Shown one piece after another: positions 1-6,807 of a stretch of DNA of 18,006 bases. The notes under the pieces are model-generated. The model was not told the DNA's origin, made no database searches, and was given only the letters and a program-made list of their open reading frames with translations. Origin of the DNA: Helicobacteraceae bacterium (GTDB lineage: Bacteria > Campylobacterota > Campylobacteria > Campylobacterales > Sulfurimonadaceae); contig JALWLR010000129.1 in the NCBI GenBank assembly GCA_027084065.1, forward strand, positions 1 to 18,006, given 5' to 3'. Position 1 is the stretch's first letter. Every line of letters begins with the position of its first letter. A program made the translations under genes and the position numbers.

Positions 1-508
1 ATCGCCGGTTGACGGAATCGTTTCGAAAACTTTTGCGGCACGGGGCTCTTTGAGTGTTCCGGGGAAAGCGCTTATGGCTATTAGCTCACAAAGCGGTTTT
101 TATCTTTTGGTGCGTGTGCCAAACGATATTCCGGTAAACGGTGTGCAGTTTCATGGGAAGTTCTACAATGCGACCCCTTTAAATACAACTTTTAGAGGTT
201 TGGTAGAGTACAAAGTCTATACAGGCAATGCCAGACTTATAAGCGGAGACAGAGTGCAAGTCGATGTTGTCGTGTTCAACCAAGAAGCTACGCTTTTACC
301 GTTTGATGCAGTCCTTGACAGAGATGGAAAAAGCTATGTTTTGATAGCAAAAGGCAACAGGGCTGAACTTATGGAGATTCATATCATCCAAAGTGCCGAG
401 CAGGGTGTGGCCGTATCGGATGATTTGGAAGGAAAAAGAGTGGTCGTTGCAAAGCCGGACATTCTTTTAAAACTTGTAAGCGGCTATGCTCTTAAAGTAA
501 AGGAGTAG
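1..508 (+). CDS. RND efflux membrane-fusion (periplasmic adaptor) protein, 5' end missing
   Basis: This is the last ~168 residues of a HlyD/AcrA-type adaptor. The reading frame is open from base 2, so the start lies outside the window. The first visible residues, SPVDGIVSKTFAARGSL, match the second half of the split lipoyl/barrel-sandwich motif (SPxDGxV), which is followed in the family by beta-barrel and membrane-proximal domains. Such adaptors bridge an inner-membrane RND pump to an outer-membrane channel in the periplasm. The stop is 3 nt before the start of the RND permease, and the permease's ribosome binding site lies in the end of this gene, so the two are translated as one operon. Family assignment is firm; the substrate cannot be read from this fragment. 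Confidence 0.88.
   Translation, partial: SPVDGIVSKTFAARGSLSVPGKALMAISSQSGFYLLVRVPNDIPVNGVQFHGKFYNATPLNTTFRGLVEYKVYTGNARLISGDRVQVDVVVFNQEATLLPFDAVLDRDGKSYVLIAKGNRAELMEIHIIQSAEQGVAVSDDLEGKRVVVAKPDILLKLVSGYALKVKE
499..505 (+). promoter_or_regulatory. Ribosome binding site of the RND permease
   Basis: AAAGGAG lies 6 nt before the ATG at 512 and inside the last codons of the adaptor gene. It fixes the permease start and implies coupled translation. Confidence 0.8.
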
Positions 509-511
509 GTT

Positions 512-3500
512 ATGTTTGACTTTTTTTACAAACGCCCCTATCTGCTTTATTCGGTTATAGTGGCGTTTTTCATCATGGGGATCATAGCGCTGGTTACACT
601 GCCTAAAAATCTCTTCCCCGATGCCAATCCGCCCGAAGTCATCGTTATAACGCAAGTTCCGGGTGCGACGGCACAAGTTGTGGCTAGTACGGTTTCCAAG
701 CCCATCGAGCAGGAGATTTCGCGTCTTGGACTTGTAACGGATGTCAGCAGTGTGAATGTGGCCGGATTTTCCATTGTCAAGGCAGATTTTGATTATAAAA
801 AGGGTCTCAATGCCGCAGCGGTCGATGTAGCCAATGCACTCAGTATAGTCAAAGCAAAGCTGCCGCAAAATGTCAATCCTGCCATCTATACGGCTGGGGA
901 TTTTACACTGCCGGTGGATGTCATAGCGCTGAGTCCAAAGAACGACTCCATTACGCTTGCCGATATACGAAAAGTAGCCGACAGTTTTATCAAACCGGCT
1001 TTGCTTAGCAATAAAGCCATAGGCAATGTGGAGGTATTTGGCGGGTTTCAAAGTGCCATCAATATAGAAGTCGATCCTTTCAAAGCCAAGCGTTATCATG
1101 TAGACTTTGAAAAAATCGCCAAAGCGATTCAGGTGCTCAATCGCGATATGCCCATAGGCTTTACCAAAGGCGAGAACGGCTTTTATACAATCACGTTTTA
1201 CGGCGAAAAAGATAATATAGAGAGACTGAAAAATCTCCAAATCATGCCAAATGTGCGTCTTAAAGACATTGCCGATGTGAAATGGAGCTATAAAAAACGA
1301 ACGAGCGGTTATTTGGGTAATGGAAAAGAGGCTGTAGCGCTCTCCATCCAGCGTGCACCCGGAGGCAGTGTGCTTGATGTCTCCAAAGCTGCCAGAGCTG
1401 AGATGAAAAAGCTTGAAAAAGAGTATCCAAATATCAAGTTTGCAATCTCCGATACCCAAAGAGACCTTATCGAGCAGGCAAACGACAATATGCTTGAAGC
1501 GCTTCGCGACGCTGTTATCTATACGCTTTTGGTCATTATGATATTTCTTGGAAATTTTCGTGCCATTGTGGCGGCGGGACTTTCCATTCCGATGGTCTTT
1601 TTCTCCACTATGGCTATCATCTGGCTTACAGGCGGGGAGCTCAATATCGTTGTCTATACGGCGATTATCCTAGCGCTTGGTATGCTAACAGATGATGCGG
1701 TCGTTGTACTTGAGAACATAGAGAGGCATTTAAAAGAGGGGCATGAGAAGCTTGAAGATGCCATCGTTCACGGAACGAAAGAGGTACTTAGTCCCGTTTT
1801 TGCCGGAACTATTGCAACCGTGGCGATCCTTTTTCCACTTATGTTTGTGGGTGGATTTCCGCAAAAGATTTTCAGACCCCTTATCGAGACGCTTATCATT
1901 GCGCTTTTTGTTTCGTGGTTTTTATCTATCACTTTTATACCGAGTCTCTCAAAATGGCTATATAAAAACGGTGTAGGCAAAACGAAAGTCGAAGAGTGGT
2001 TTGAAAAGTTCTATCAAAACACGATAGGTCGTCTTGTCAAACCCTATGAGGGGATCATCAAGTTTTCTAACGGAAAGTTTTGGTTCTTGCGTCGTATGAT
2101 GCTGACTATGGGTGTTGTGATGGTACTTCTACTCAGTCTTAAAAACATCATGCCAACCATCGGTAAAGATGCGATGCCGCCGATGGATACGGGAATCATC
2201 AAAGCTCAAATTGCCTTTAGCGCCAATGAAACCGTCGAGGAGGCAGAGAAAAAGATAGAACCGTTTTTGAAGTGGCTGCATGCCCAAAAATGGGTGAAAA
2301 CCTCTTCGGTTGCATTTGGTAGTGAAGCGGGGGTGCTCAGTCTTGGCAGTGGAAATCTTCCAAGTGAAGCGACCGTTACGATCAATGCGGTCAATCGTTT
2401 TGAGCGAAAGCAAAGCATCTGGGAGCTTGAAAACATCATACGCGACCAGATAGCAAAACTGCCGGGAGTGAAGCGAAACGATGTTTTCGACTTTGGTGCG
2501 ACGGCTCTTTCAAGCATCAAAGCTACCGTCGATACCCGCATCAGCTCTCCGTATGTCGATGGTTTAAGCGACAAAGCGCACGAAGTGCAAAAAGCGATGC
2601 AAACAGTCCACGGACTTACTTCGGTTTCTGTAAGTTGGGATAAAGACTTCAGTGAAATAGAGCTCGATATTGATAAAAATAAAGCGCTTAGCTACGGGGT
2701 TACCCCATACCAGATAGCGATGCAGATTCCACTTAAAGGGCAGATTGTAGGTTTGGGTGCGAACTTCGAGTCGATGAATACGCAGGTTATCAGACTCTAT
2801 CTCAAGGGCAAGTTTTCCCAAAATATAGAGACTTTGAAGCTCTTGCCTATCTCAACACCATCAGGGGAGATACCGCTTAGTGCCATAGCGAAGCTCAAAA
2901 GACATCTGACCTTTGCAAAAATAGAGCGCGACAAACTTCTGTACAGTGTCGATGTAAACGGCTATAGAGCCAAACGCCCCGTGACGCATCTAACCGATGA
3001 AACACTTGCAGCGCTTCAAAAAGCGAACATTGAAGATGTACAGATGGATCAAGCCGGCGATATAGCGCAAATCCATGACAGCTTCAAGCGAATGGCAAAG
3101 GCGATAGGGCTTGGTGTTATCGTGCTGATTATGGCGCTTATCGCGATCTATCGCTCTGTTAGAATGGCGTTTATCATGATCGTCGTTCTTCCACTCTCGC
3201 TTATCGGTGCAGCGTGGGGGATGCTGCTTTTTGGCAAGCCGAGCTGTATGCCAAGCCTTCTTGGGATACTGCTTCTTTTTGGTATCATTATCAAAAATGC
3301 GGTACTGCTTATAGACTTCTATCAAGGCTATAGAGAAAAAGGCGAGAGTCCCTTTGAGAGTGCACAAGAAGCGGTACGTGTTCGTTTCCGCCCTGTTATG
3401 ATGACCGCATTTGGTACGATTGCCGGGATGATTCCCATCGCACTCGAGCAAGCTGTAGGACTTGAGCGTCTTAGTCCCCTTGCAGATGTTGCCATCGGCG

Positions 3501-3613
3501 GTTTGCTTGTAGGAACGCTGCTTACACTTGTCTATGTGCCGATGTATGCCTATATATTCGATAGAGGCAATAAAAAAACCAATCCTATTAACAAAATAGA
3601 AGAAGCACTTTAG
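512..3613 (+). CDS. RND efflux transporter permease subunit (AcrB/MMPL superfamily)
   Basis: A 1033-residue inner-membrane proton-driven pump, of usual length for the ACR family (about 1020-1050). A first membrane helix (about residues 11-30) is followed by a large periplasmic loop, a helix cluster (about 335-480), a second periplasmic loop and a final helix cluster (about 865-1020), the duplicated RND layout. The proton-relay residues are visible: the Asp pair D394-D395 in GMLTDDAVVVLEN (AcrB D407/D408) and K928 in GIIIKNAVLLIDF (AcrB K940). This argues for a working pump rather than a degenerate one. It follows directly on its adaptor gene; an outer-membrane TolC-type partner may lie upstream of the window. 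The TDDA motif is of the multidrug type and there is no CzcA-type DDE signature, so hydrophobic or drug-like substrates are more likely than metals, but this is inference. Confidence 0.93.
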   Translation: MFDFFYKRPYLLYSVIVAFFIMGIIALVTLPKNLFPDANPPEVIVITQVPGATAQVVASTVSKPIEQEISRLGLVTDVSSVNVAGFSIVKADFDYKKGLNAAAVDVANALSIVKAKLPQNVNPAIYTAGDFTLPVDVIALSPKNDSITLADIRKVADSFIKPALLSNKAIGNVEVFGGFQSAINIEVDPFKAKRYHVDFEKIAKAIQVLNRDMPIGFTKGENGFYTITFYGEKDNIERLKNLQIMPNVRLKDIADVKWSYKKRTSGYLGNGKEAVALSIQRAPGGSVLDVSKAARAEMKKLEKEYPNIKFAISDTQRDLIEQANDNMLEALRDAVIYTLLVIMIFLGNFRAIVAAGLSIPMVFFSTMAIIWLTGGELNIVVYTAIILALGMLTDDAVVVLENIERHLKEGHEKLEDAIVHGTKEVLSPVFAGTIATVAILFPLMFVGGFPQKIFRPLIETLIIALFVSWFLSITFIPSLSKWLYKNGVGKTKVEEWFEKFYQNTIGRLVKPYEGIIKFSNGKFWFLRRMMLTMGVVMVLLLSLKNIMPTIGKDAMPPMDTGIIKAQIAFSANETVEEAEKKIEPFLKWLHAQKWVKTSSVAFGSEAGVLSLGSGNLPSEATVTINAVNRFERKQSIWELENIIRDQIAKLPGVKRNDVFDFGATALSSIKATVDTRISSPYVDGLSDKAHEVQKAMQTVHGLTSVSVSWDKDFSEIELDIDKNKALSYGVTPYQIAMQIPLKGQIVGLGANFESMNTQVIRLYLKGKFSQNIETLKLLPISTPSGEIPLSAIAKLKRHLTFAKIERDKLLYSVDVNGYRAKRPVTHLTDETLAALQKANIEDVQMDQAGDIAQIHDSFKRMAKAIGLGVIVLIMALIAIYRSVRMAFIMIVVLPLSLIGAAWGMLLFGKPSCMPSLLGILLLFGIIIKNAVLLIDFYQGYREKGESPFESAQEAVRVRFRPVMMTAFGTIAGMIPIALEQAVGLERLSPLADVAIGGLLVGTLLTLVYVPMYAYIFDRGNKKTNPINKIEEAL

Positions 3614-3623
3614 GGTGCTTTTT
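3601..3623 (+). terminator. Rho-independent terminator overlapping the RND permease stop
   Basis: AAGCAC (3603-3608) pairs with GTGCTT (3615-3620), with a 6-nt loop and a run of five T ending at 3623. A G-U and an A-T pair can extend the stem outward. The stop codon TAG (3611-3613) sits in the loop. It separates the efflux operon from the toxin-antitoxin unit. Confidence 0.65.
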
Positions 3624-3661
3624 CAACGACTGTTCTTCAATTAGTTAATGCTCCTCAAATA

Positions 3662-3690
3662 TTGACAATGAGAATATTTTTGAATATAAT
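3662..3690 (+). promoter_or_regulatory. Sigma-70 promoter of the toxin-antitoxin operon
   Basis: TTGACA (3662-3667), a 17-nt spacer and TATAAT (3685-3690) form a perfect consensus promoter. This is unusual in Campylobacterota, whose promoters commonly lack a recognisable -35. Transcription would start near 3697, about 23 nt before the antitoxin ATG. Confidence 0.8.
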
Positions 3691-3708
3691 ATAAAATAAT
3701 ATATTCAA
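3680..3708. promoter_or_regulatory. Palindromic operator candidate for the antitoxin
   Basis: TTGAATATA (3680-3688) is the exact inverse complement of TATATTCAA (3700-3708), with an 11-nt centre that is itself partly symmetric. It overlaps the -10 and the expected transcription start. Ribbon-helix-helix antitoxins are known to bind such palindromes and repress their own operon; binding here is inferred from position. Confidence 0.55.
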
Positions 3709-3719
3709 GGAGTATAGAT

Positions 3720-3956
3720 ATGAAAACCGTAACAATGAGAGTCGATGATGCGATCTATCAGATGATAAAAGCCGCAGCTGATGGTCAACGCAGAAATATT
3801 TCCAATTTTATAGAGTATGCGACATTGCAGTATTTGACATCATCACAATATGTCAGTGATACGGAAATGAACGAGATTTTAAACGATAAAGAGTTGGTAA
3901 AAAGTTTGGAGAAGGGGTTTGCAGAGGTTAAAAACGGAGATTATGACCTTGTATGA
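3720..3956 (+). CDS. Ribbon-helix-helix (CopG/RelB-like) antitoxin
   Basis: A 78-residue protein whose first ~45 residues fit a ribbon-helix-helix DNA-binding fold: a short N-terminal strand (KTVTMRVDD), helix A (IYQMIKAAADG) and, after a turn, helix B (NISNFIEYATLQYL). The C-terminal ~30 residues (about 48-78), acidic and flexible, would be the toxin-binding tail typical of type II antitoxins. AAGGAG lies 7 nt before the ATG. The gene overlaps the downstream toxin by 14 nt, the usual antitoxin-first order with translational coupling. It should repress its own promoter through the palindrome at the -10. A short AT-rich unit with its own promoter between two unrelated operons suggests a mobile cassette. 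Confidence 0.85.
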   Translation: MKTVTMRVDDAIYQMIKAAADGQRRNISNFIEYATLQYLTSSQYVSDTEMNEILNDKELVKSLEKGFAEVKNGDYDLV

Positions 3957-4218
3957 CTTCAAAATTGCAGAAACGAAAAGTTTTCAAAAGCTCAAACAAA
4001 ATATAGATGAAAAAATTTATGACAAAATCGTTACTATCGTCTATCCTCAACTTCGTTCAAACCCTTATTTTGGGCCGAATATAAAAAAACTCAAAGGGAA
4101 ACTTGAAGGGTATTATAGATACAGAGTTGGAAACTACAGACTTTTTTACTTGATAGAAGAGGATAAAGTGGTGGTTGTCGTTACAGATTTTAGACATAGA
4201 CAACAAGCATACGATTGA
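3943..4218 (+). CDS. Type II toxin, RelE/ParE superfamily (probable mRNA interferase)
   Basis: A 91-residue toxin of usual RelE length. The start is taken as the ATG at 3943, which has GGAG about 5 nt upstream; a TTG at 3919 would add 8 residues but has no clear ribosome binding site. The RelE core is recognisable: KKLKGKLEGYYRYRVGNYRL (about 48-67) followed by a beta hairpin rich in Val and FRHRQQAYD at the C-terminus. Basic residues K50-K53, R59/R61, R66 and R84-H85-R86 and the late Y90 fall where RelE enzymes place residues that bind and cleave mRNA in the ribosome. The alternative is a ParE-type gyrase inhibitor; the 'LKG..GYYRYRVGNYR' pattern favours RelE. It should be inactive when bound by the upstream antitoxin. 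Confidence 0.85.
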   Translation: MTLYDFKIAETKSFQKLKQNIDEKIYDKIVTIVYPQLRSNPYFGPNIKKLKGKLEGYYRYRVGNYRLFYLIEEDKVVVVVTDFRHRQQAYD

Positions 4219-4234
4219 AAAAGGGAGAAAAGTT

Positions 4235-4960
4235 TTGAATCTAAAAGAGTTTTTCGCTTACGGTGAAAAGGTGCCGGGTTATGAGGTGCGTGTGCTTAAC
4301 GAGCGCGAAGCGCGCGCGGCGGCGGCGATCCTGTTTGTGGGTGCGTTTTTGGGGCTGGTAAATGGCATTATGCTTGGGACGGCGACCTTTTCGAAGTTCT
4401 TCGTTACCTTCTTTGCCATCGACTTTACGATCCGTATCATCCAACCGCGCTATGCGCCGAGTCTACTACTTGGGCGTTTTTTTGTTCGCAACCAGAAGCC
4501 GGAGTATGTGGGAGCGGCGCAAAAGCGCTTCGCATGGGCTCTTGGGATGGCGCTTGCATGGCCGATGTTCTACTATCTTGTAATTCATTTCGAGCCAAAT
4601 CCCATTAAAGTGCTTGTTTGTCTTATCTGTATGGGGTTGCTTTTTTTCGAGGCGGCTTTTTCGACCTGTCTTGGGTGTAAAATATATGAATGGCTCAAAC
4701 GAAAAGATCCAAAATACTGCCCGGGCGGAGCGTGTGAGTTGCAGATAAAAGACCCTGTACAGAAGTTCACTCCCGCTCAAGCGGTTATCTTGGTCACTAC
4801 GGTTGCTTTGATGGTGTATGGAACTTACGCCTACTTTACCAAACTTCCTGACCGCACCGTTTTTGTCAAAAAGATGAAAACTTTGATGATGAGTGATGAA
4901 GAGTTGCAGCGACTAGAAGAACAAAAAGCGGAAGAGGAGTTTGAAAACGAGGATTTTTGA
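4235..4960 (+). CDS. DUF4395-family integral membrane protein
   Basis: An inner-membrane protein of 241 residues with about five hydrophobic segments (roughly 28-48, 52-69, 99-118, 123-142 and 181-201), followed by a highly charged Glu-rich C-terminal tail (219-241). It has the cysteine pattern of DUF4395 proteins: C145-x2-C148 at the end of a membrane helix (STCLGCKIYEW) and C162 and C167 shortly after (YCPGGAC). Paired cysteines near a membrane face suggest a thiol/disulfide or metal role; members of this family are often found near thioredoxin- or rhodanese-type genes, but no function is established here. The start is the TTG at 4235, with GGGAG about 9 nt upstream; an ATG at 4175 would lie inside the toxin gene and add 20 residues unlike the family. 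It begins 16 nt after the toxin stop, so the toxin-antitoxin promoter may read into it. Confidence 0.72.
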   Translation: MNLKEFFAYGEKVPGYEVRVLNEREARAAAAILFVGAFLGLVNGIMLGTATFSKFFVTFFAIDFTIRIIQPRYAPSLLLGRFFVRNQKPEYVGAAQKRFAWALGMALAWPMFYYLVIHFEPNPIKVLVCLICMGLLFFEAAFSTCLGCKIYEWLKRKDPKYCPGGACELQIKDPVQKFTPAQAVILVTTVALMVYGTYAYFTKLPDRTVFVKKMKTLMMSDEELQRLEEQKAEEEFENEDF

Positions 4961-4979
4961 TCCTTGTTTACTTTTAAAG

Positions 4980-4988
4980 TGATATAAT
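4980..4988 (+). promoter_or_regulatory. Extended -10 promoter for the CMD-like/SQR-like pair
   Basis: TGATATAAT is an extended -10 (TGn plus TATAAT) located 39 nt before the ATG at 5027. No good -35 at 17 nt is present, as is common in this phylum. Confidence 0.6.
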
Positions 4989-5026
4989 TAACTAAATAGA
5001 TAGTTAAAATGACCTAAGGAGAAGAA

Positions 5027-5395
5027 ATGAAAAATCATGTACCAACACCAGAACAAGTAGAAGTGATGATGATTGAGAAGATGGGAGCTTTGCCTCAATC
5101 TTTAAATGCCGCAAAAGCGATAGATCCACGATTTTTGATAGAGCAGGCGATGAGCAGTAAGTTCAGCATTCAAGATGAAAACAATCCGTTTGACCCTAAA
5201 ACCTCTATGATGTTGGCACTTGCAGTCTCCATTACGCTTGGCAGCGAAGAGTGCACTCAAGAGCAGACGAAGATGCTTAAAAAAATGGGAATGAGTAAAG
5301 AGGAGATGGCATACCTTGTCAAGATAGTCAAGCATGCCCAAAGCAGCGCGGTTATGGGCAATGCCAAAGCCGCTTTTGAAACTTTTGAAAGCTGA
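5027..5395 (+). CDS. Carboxymuconolactone decarboxylase/AhpD-like small protein lacking catalytic residues
   Basis: A 122-residue soluble protein with AAGGAG 5 nt before its ATG. Residues 56-110 follow the CMD/AhpD core: FDPKTSMMLALAVSITLG, then SEECTQEQTKMLKKMG, then a helix ending KHAQSSAVMGNA. In the family the middle segment reads C-E-x-C-x3-H, whose two Cys and His carry out peroxidase or disulfide chemistry. Here the first Cys is S73 and the His is Q80, leaving only C76. Alkylhydroperoxidase activity is therefore unlikely; a structural, binding or single-thiol role fits better. The gene is 4 nt upstream of the SQR-like flavoprotein gene and surely cotranscribed with it, so a partnership in sulfur or redox chemistry is plausible but inferred. 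Family membership is a judgement from motif spacing and could be wrong. Confidence 0.6.
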   Translation: MKNHVPTPEQVEVMMIEKMGALPQSLNAAKAIDPRFLIEQAMSSKFSIQDENNPFDPKTSMMLALAVSITLGSEECTQEQTKMLKKMGMSKEEMAYLVKIVKHAQSSAVMGNAKAAFETFES

Positions 5396-5399
5396 GGTT

Positions 5400-6626
5400 A
5401 TGAAAAAAGTAGTCATTTTCGGAGCCGGCTTTGCCGGGCTTCATATATGTTATAAAATCCGCCATCTTATCGGAAAAACCATCCAGCTTACCATTATAGA
5501 CCCACGTAAATTTTCACTGCTAAAACCCTCTCTTCCCGAAGTCGCCTTTGAAGGCGCACCCATATCCCACTCACTTGTAGAGCTTGAGCATACGATAGCA
5601 TCCAAAGGAGCGGAGTATATTCAAGATGAAGCTGTTTTGATAGATGCCAACAACAATACCGTCAAATTAAAAAAAAGTGGTGATATAGCGTACGACTACC
5701 TGATGATAACGGTAGGAGCGATCAAGGATTATGATGCTATCAAAGGTTTTAGAGAGTATGGTTACTCCGTTTGTGACGACACGCAGGCACAGCGTCTTTG
5801 GGAACGTGTAAAGAGCTTTGATGGCGGAAAGGTTGTTAGCGGTGCGGCAAAAAGCACATGGGGAACACGCGTAGATGCTCCACCGCTTAGCGCTCCGTGT
5901 GAAGGTCCTATAGGCGAGATTATGTTTATGCTGGATCACTATCTTGTTTCTGAGAAAAAGATGCAGCGTAAAGAGGACTTTTCTATCGATGTTTTCACAC
6001 CGGGCGAGATATTTTTTGAGGATGTGGGCGATGTGCCTAGAAACGCTGTGGGTGCAATTATGCAAGAGCGTGGAATCACACTGCATACCGACAAAGTGCT
6101 TAAAGAGATAGGCAAAGATTTTATCGCTTTTGAGGATGGAAGCAAGATGGAGTGCGACTTGGCTATCGTCATTCCGCCTTATAGTGCGCCGCAGTTTCTC
6201 AAAGAGTCTCATATAGGCGATGAAAAGGGATTCATCCCTACCGATATCCAGATGCGCCATCTGGATTTTCCAAATATCTTTGCCGCCGGTGATATTGCCG
6301 CTTTGGCACAACCGAAACTAGGGCATATCGCTATCATTCAAGCCTCCATTGCCGCTGCAACTCTGCTAAAAGAGCTTGGCGAAGATGTCAAGATACCGCC
6401 ACATGATCTGGAAGTTTTTTGCATTATGAATATGGGAGGAGATGATGCGACACTTATTGTTTCCAATGTTCTTTACGGTGGAAAAACTGACTTAGCCGTT
6501 CATTCGCCGTTGGCGAAGATGATGAAATGGGGATTTGACAGCTACCTTTACTACAACAAAGGGCATATGCCGCCGGATTTCGCTCTTGAAGCAACAGACA
6601 AGCTGTTTAAGCTTTTTGCCAAATAG
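5400..6626 (+). CDS. FAD-dependent oxidoreductase, sulfide:quinone reductase-like
   Basis: A 408-residue flavoprotein of the pyridine-nucleotide-disulfide reductase family. The N-terminal FAD-binding Rossmann motif is VVIFGAGFAGLH (residues 4-15), and the second FAD motif is NIFAAGDIAAL (292-302). It resembles sulfide:quinone oxidoreductase rather than NDH-2 because three cysteines sit in SQR-like contexts: C125 (YSVCDDTQAQ), C167 (APCEGPIGEIMF) and C341 (CIMNMGGDDA), close to the three cysteines of the Acidithiobacillus enzyme (128, 160, 356). PPYSAPQFLKES (259-270) is also SQR-like. Such enzymes oxidise sulfide at the membrane and pass electrons to quinone; the C-terminal region (about 370-408) may be the membrane-attaching part. 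The ATG at 5400 is chosen because it starts the Rossmann motif directly; GAGG is only 2 nt upstream and overlaps the previous stop, indicating coupling. A related flavocytochrome-c-like or NDH-2-like role remains possible. Confidence 0.75.
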   Translation: MKKVVIFGAGFAGLHICYKIRHLIGKTIQLTIIDPRKFSLLKPSLPEVAFEGAPISHSLVELEHTIASKGAEYIQDEAVLIDANNNTVKLKKSGDIAYDYLMITVGAIKDYDAIKGFREYGYSVCDDTQAQRLWERVKSFDGGKVVSGAAKSTWGTRVDAPPLSAPCEGPIGEIMFMLDHYLVSEKKMQRKEDFSIDVFTPGEIFFEDVGDVPRNAVGAIMQERGITLHTDKVLKEIGKDFIAFEDGSKMECDLAIVIPPYSAPQFLKESHIGDEKGFIPTDIQMRHLDFPNIFAAGDIAALAQPKLGHIAIIQASIAAATLLKELGEDVKIPPHDLEVFCIMNMGGDDATLIVSNVLYGGKTDLAVHSPLAKMMKWGFDSYLYYNKGHMPPDFALEATDKLFKLFAK

Positions 6627-6633
6627 AGCTAAT

Positions 6634-6671
6634 GGGGAGCACATACGCTTCCTAGAACAATCCCTTTTTTT
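6634..6671 (+). terminator. Possible weak terminator after the SQR-like gene
   Basis: GGGAGC (6635-6640) can pair with GCTTCC (6647-6652) with one G-U, around a 6-nt loop. The T run (6665-6671) starts 12 nt after the stem, so this is a poor fit to the rho-independent model. Confidence 0.3.
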
Positions 6672-6736
6672 ACAATTTTCATAAGTTTTTTAAAAATAAT
6701 TCAAATTTCTAAAAATATATGATAAAATTGAACAGA

Positions 6737-6749
6737 AAGAATGATTCTT
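6737..6749. promoter_or_regulatory. AAGAATgATTCTT palindrome upstream of the signalling operon
   Basis: A perfect 6-1-6 inverted repeat lies 59 nt before the REC-GGDEF-EAL start, in the 181-nt intergenic region that must hold the operon promoter. It is a candidate operator. The layout is shorter than the 7-1-7 Fur box, and no regulator is assigned. A TTGACT at 6753-6758 lacks a matching -10. Confidence 0.35.
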
Positions 6750-6807
6750 GAATTGACTATTTTTTGATATGAGTAAAGAGATGGCTGGAAAACTTTAAGG
6801 AAACAGG

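Noticed and set aside
467..1459. Long open frame on the minus strand opposite the RND adaptor and permease genes
   Set aside because: It is antisense to a clear RND permease and its translation has no recognisable family; a shadow of the coding strand.
4175..4234. Longer start for the DUF4395 protein at ATG 4175
   Set aside because: It would lie in the toxin gene's last codons; the TTG at 4235 has GGGAG upstream and begins the family-like sequence.
5667..6311. A 214-codon minus-strand open frame
   Set aside because: It lies wholly opposite the SQR-like gene, whose FAD motifs and cysteines are clear.
6753..6782. TTGACT as a -35 element for the signalling operon
   Set aside because: At 16-18 nt spacing there is no TATAAT-like sequence, so the promoter could not be placed with confidence.
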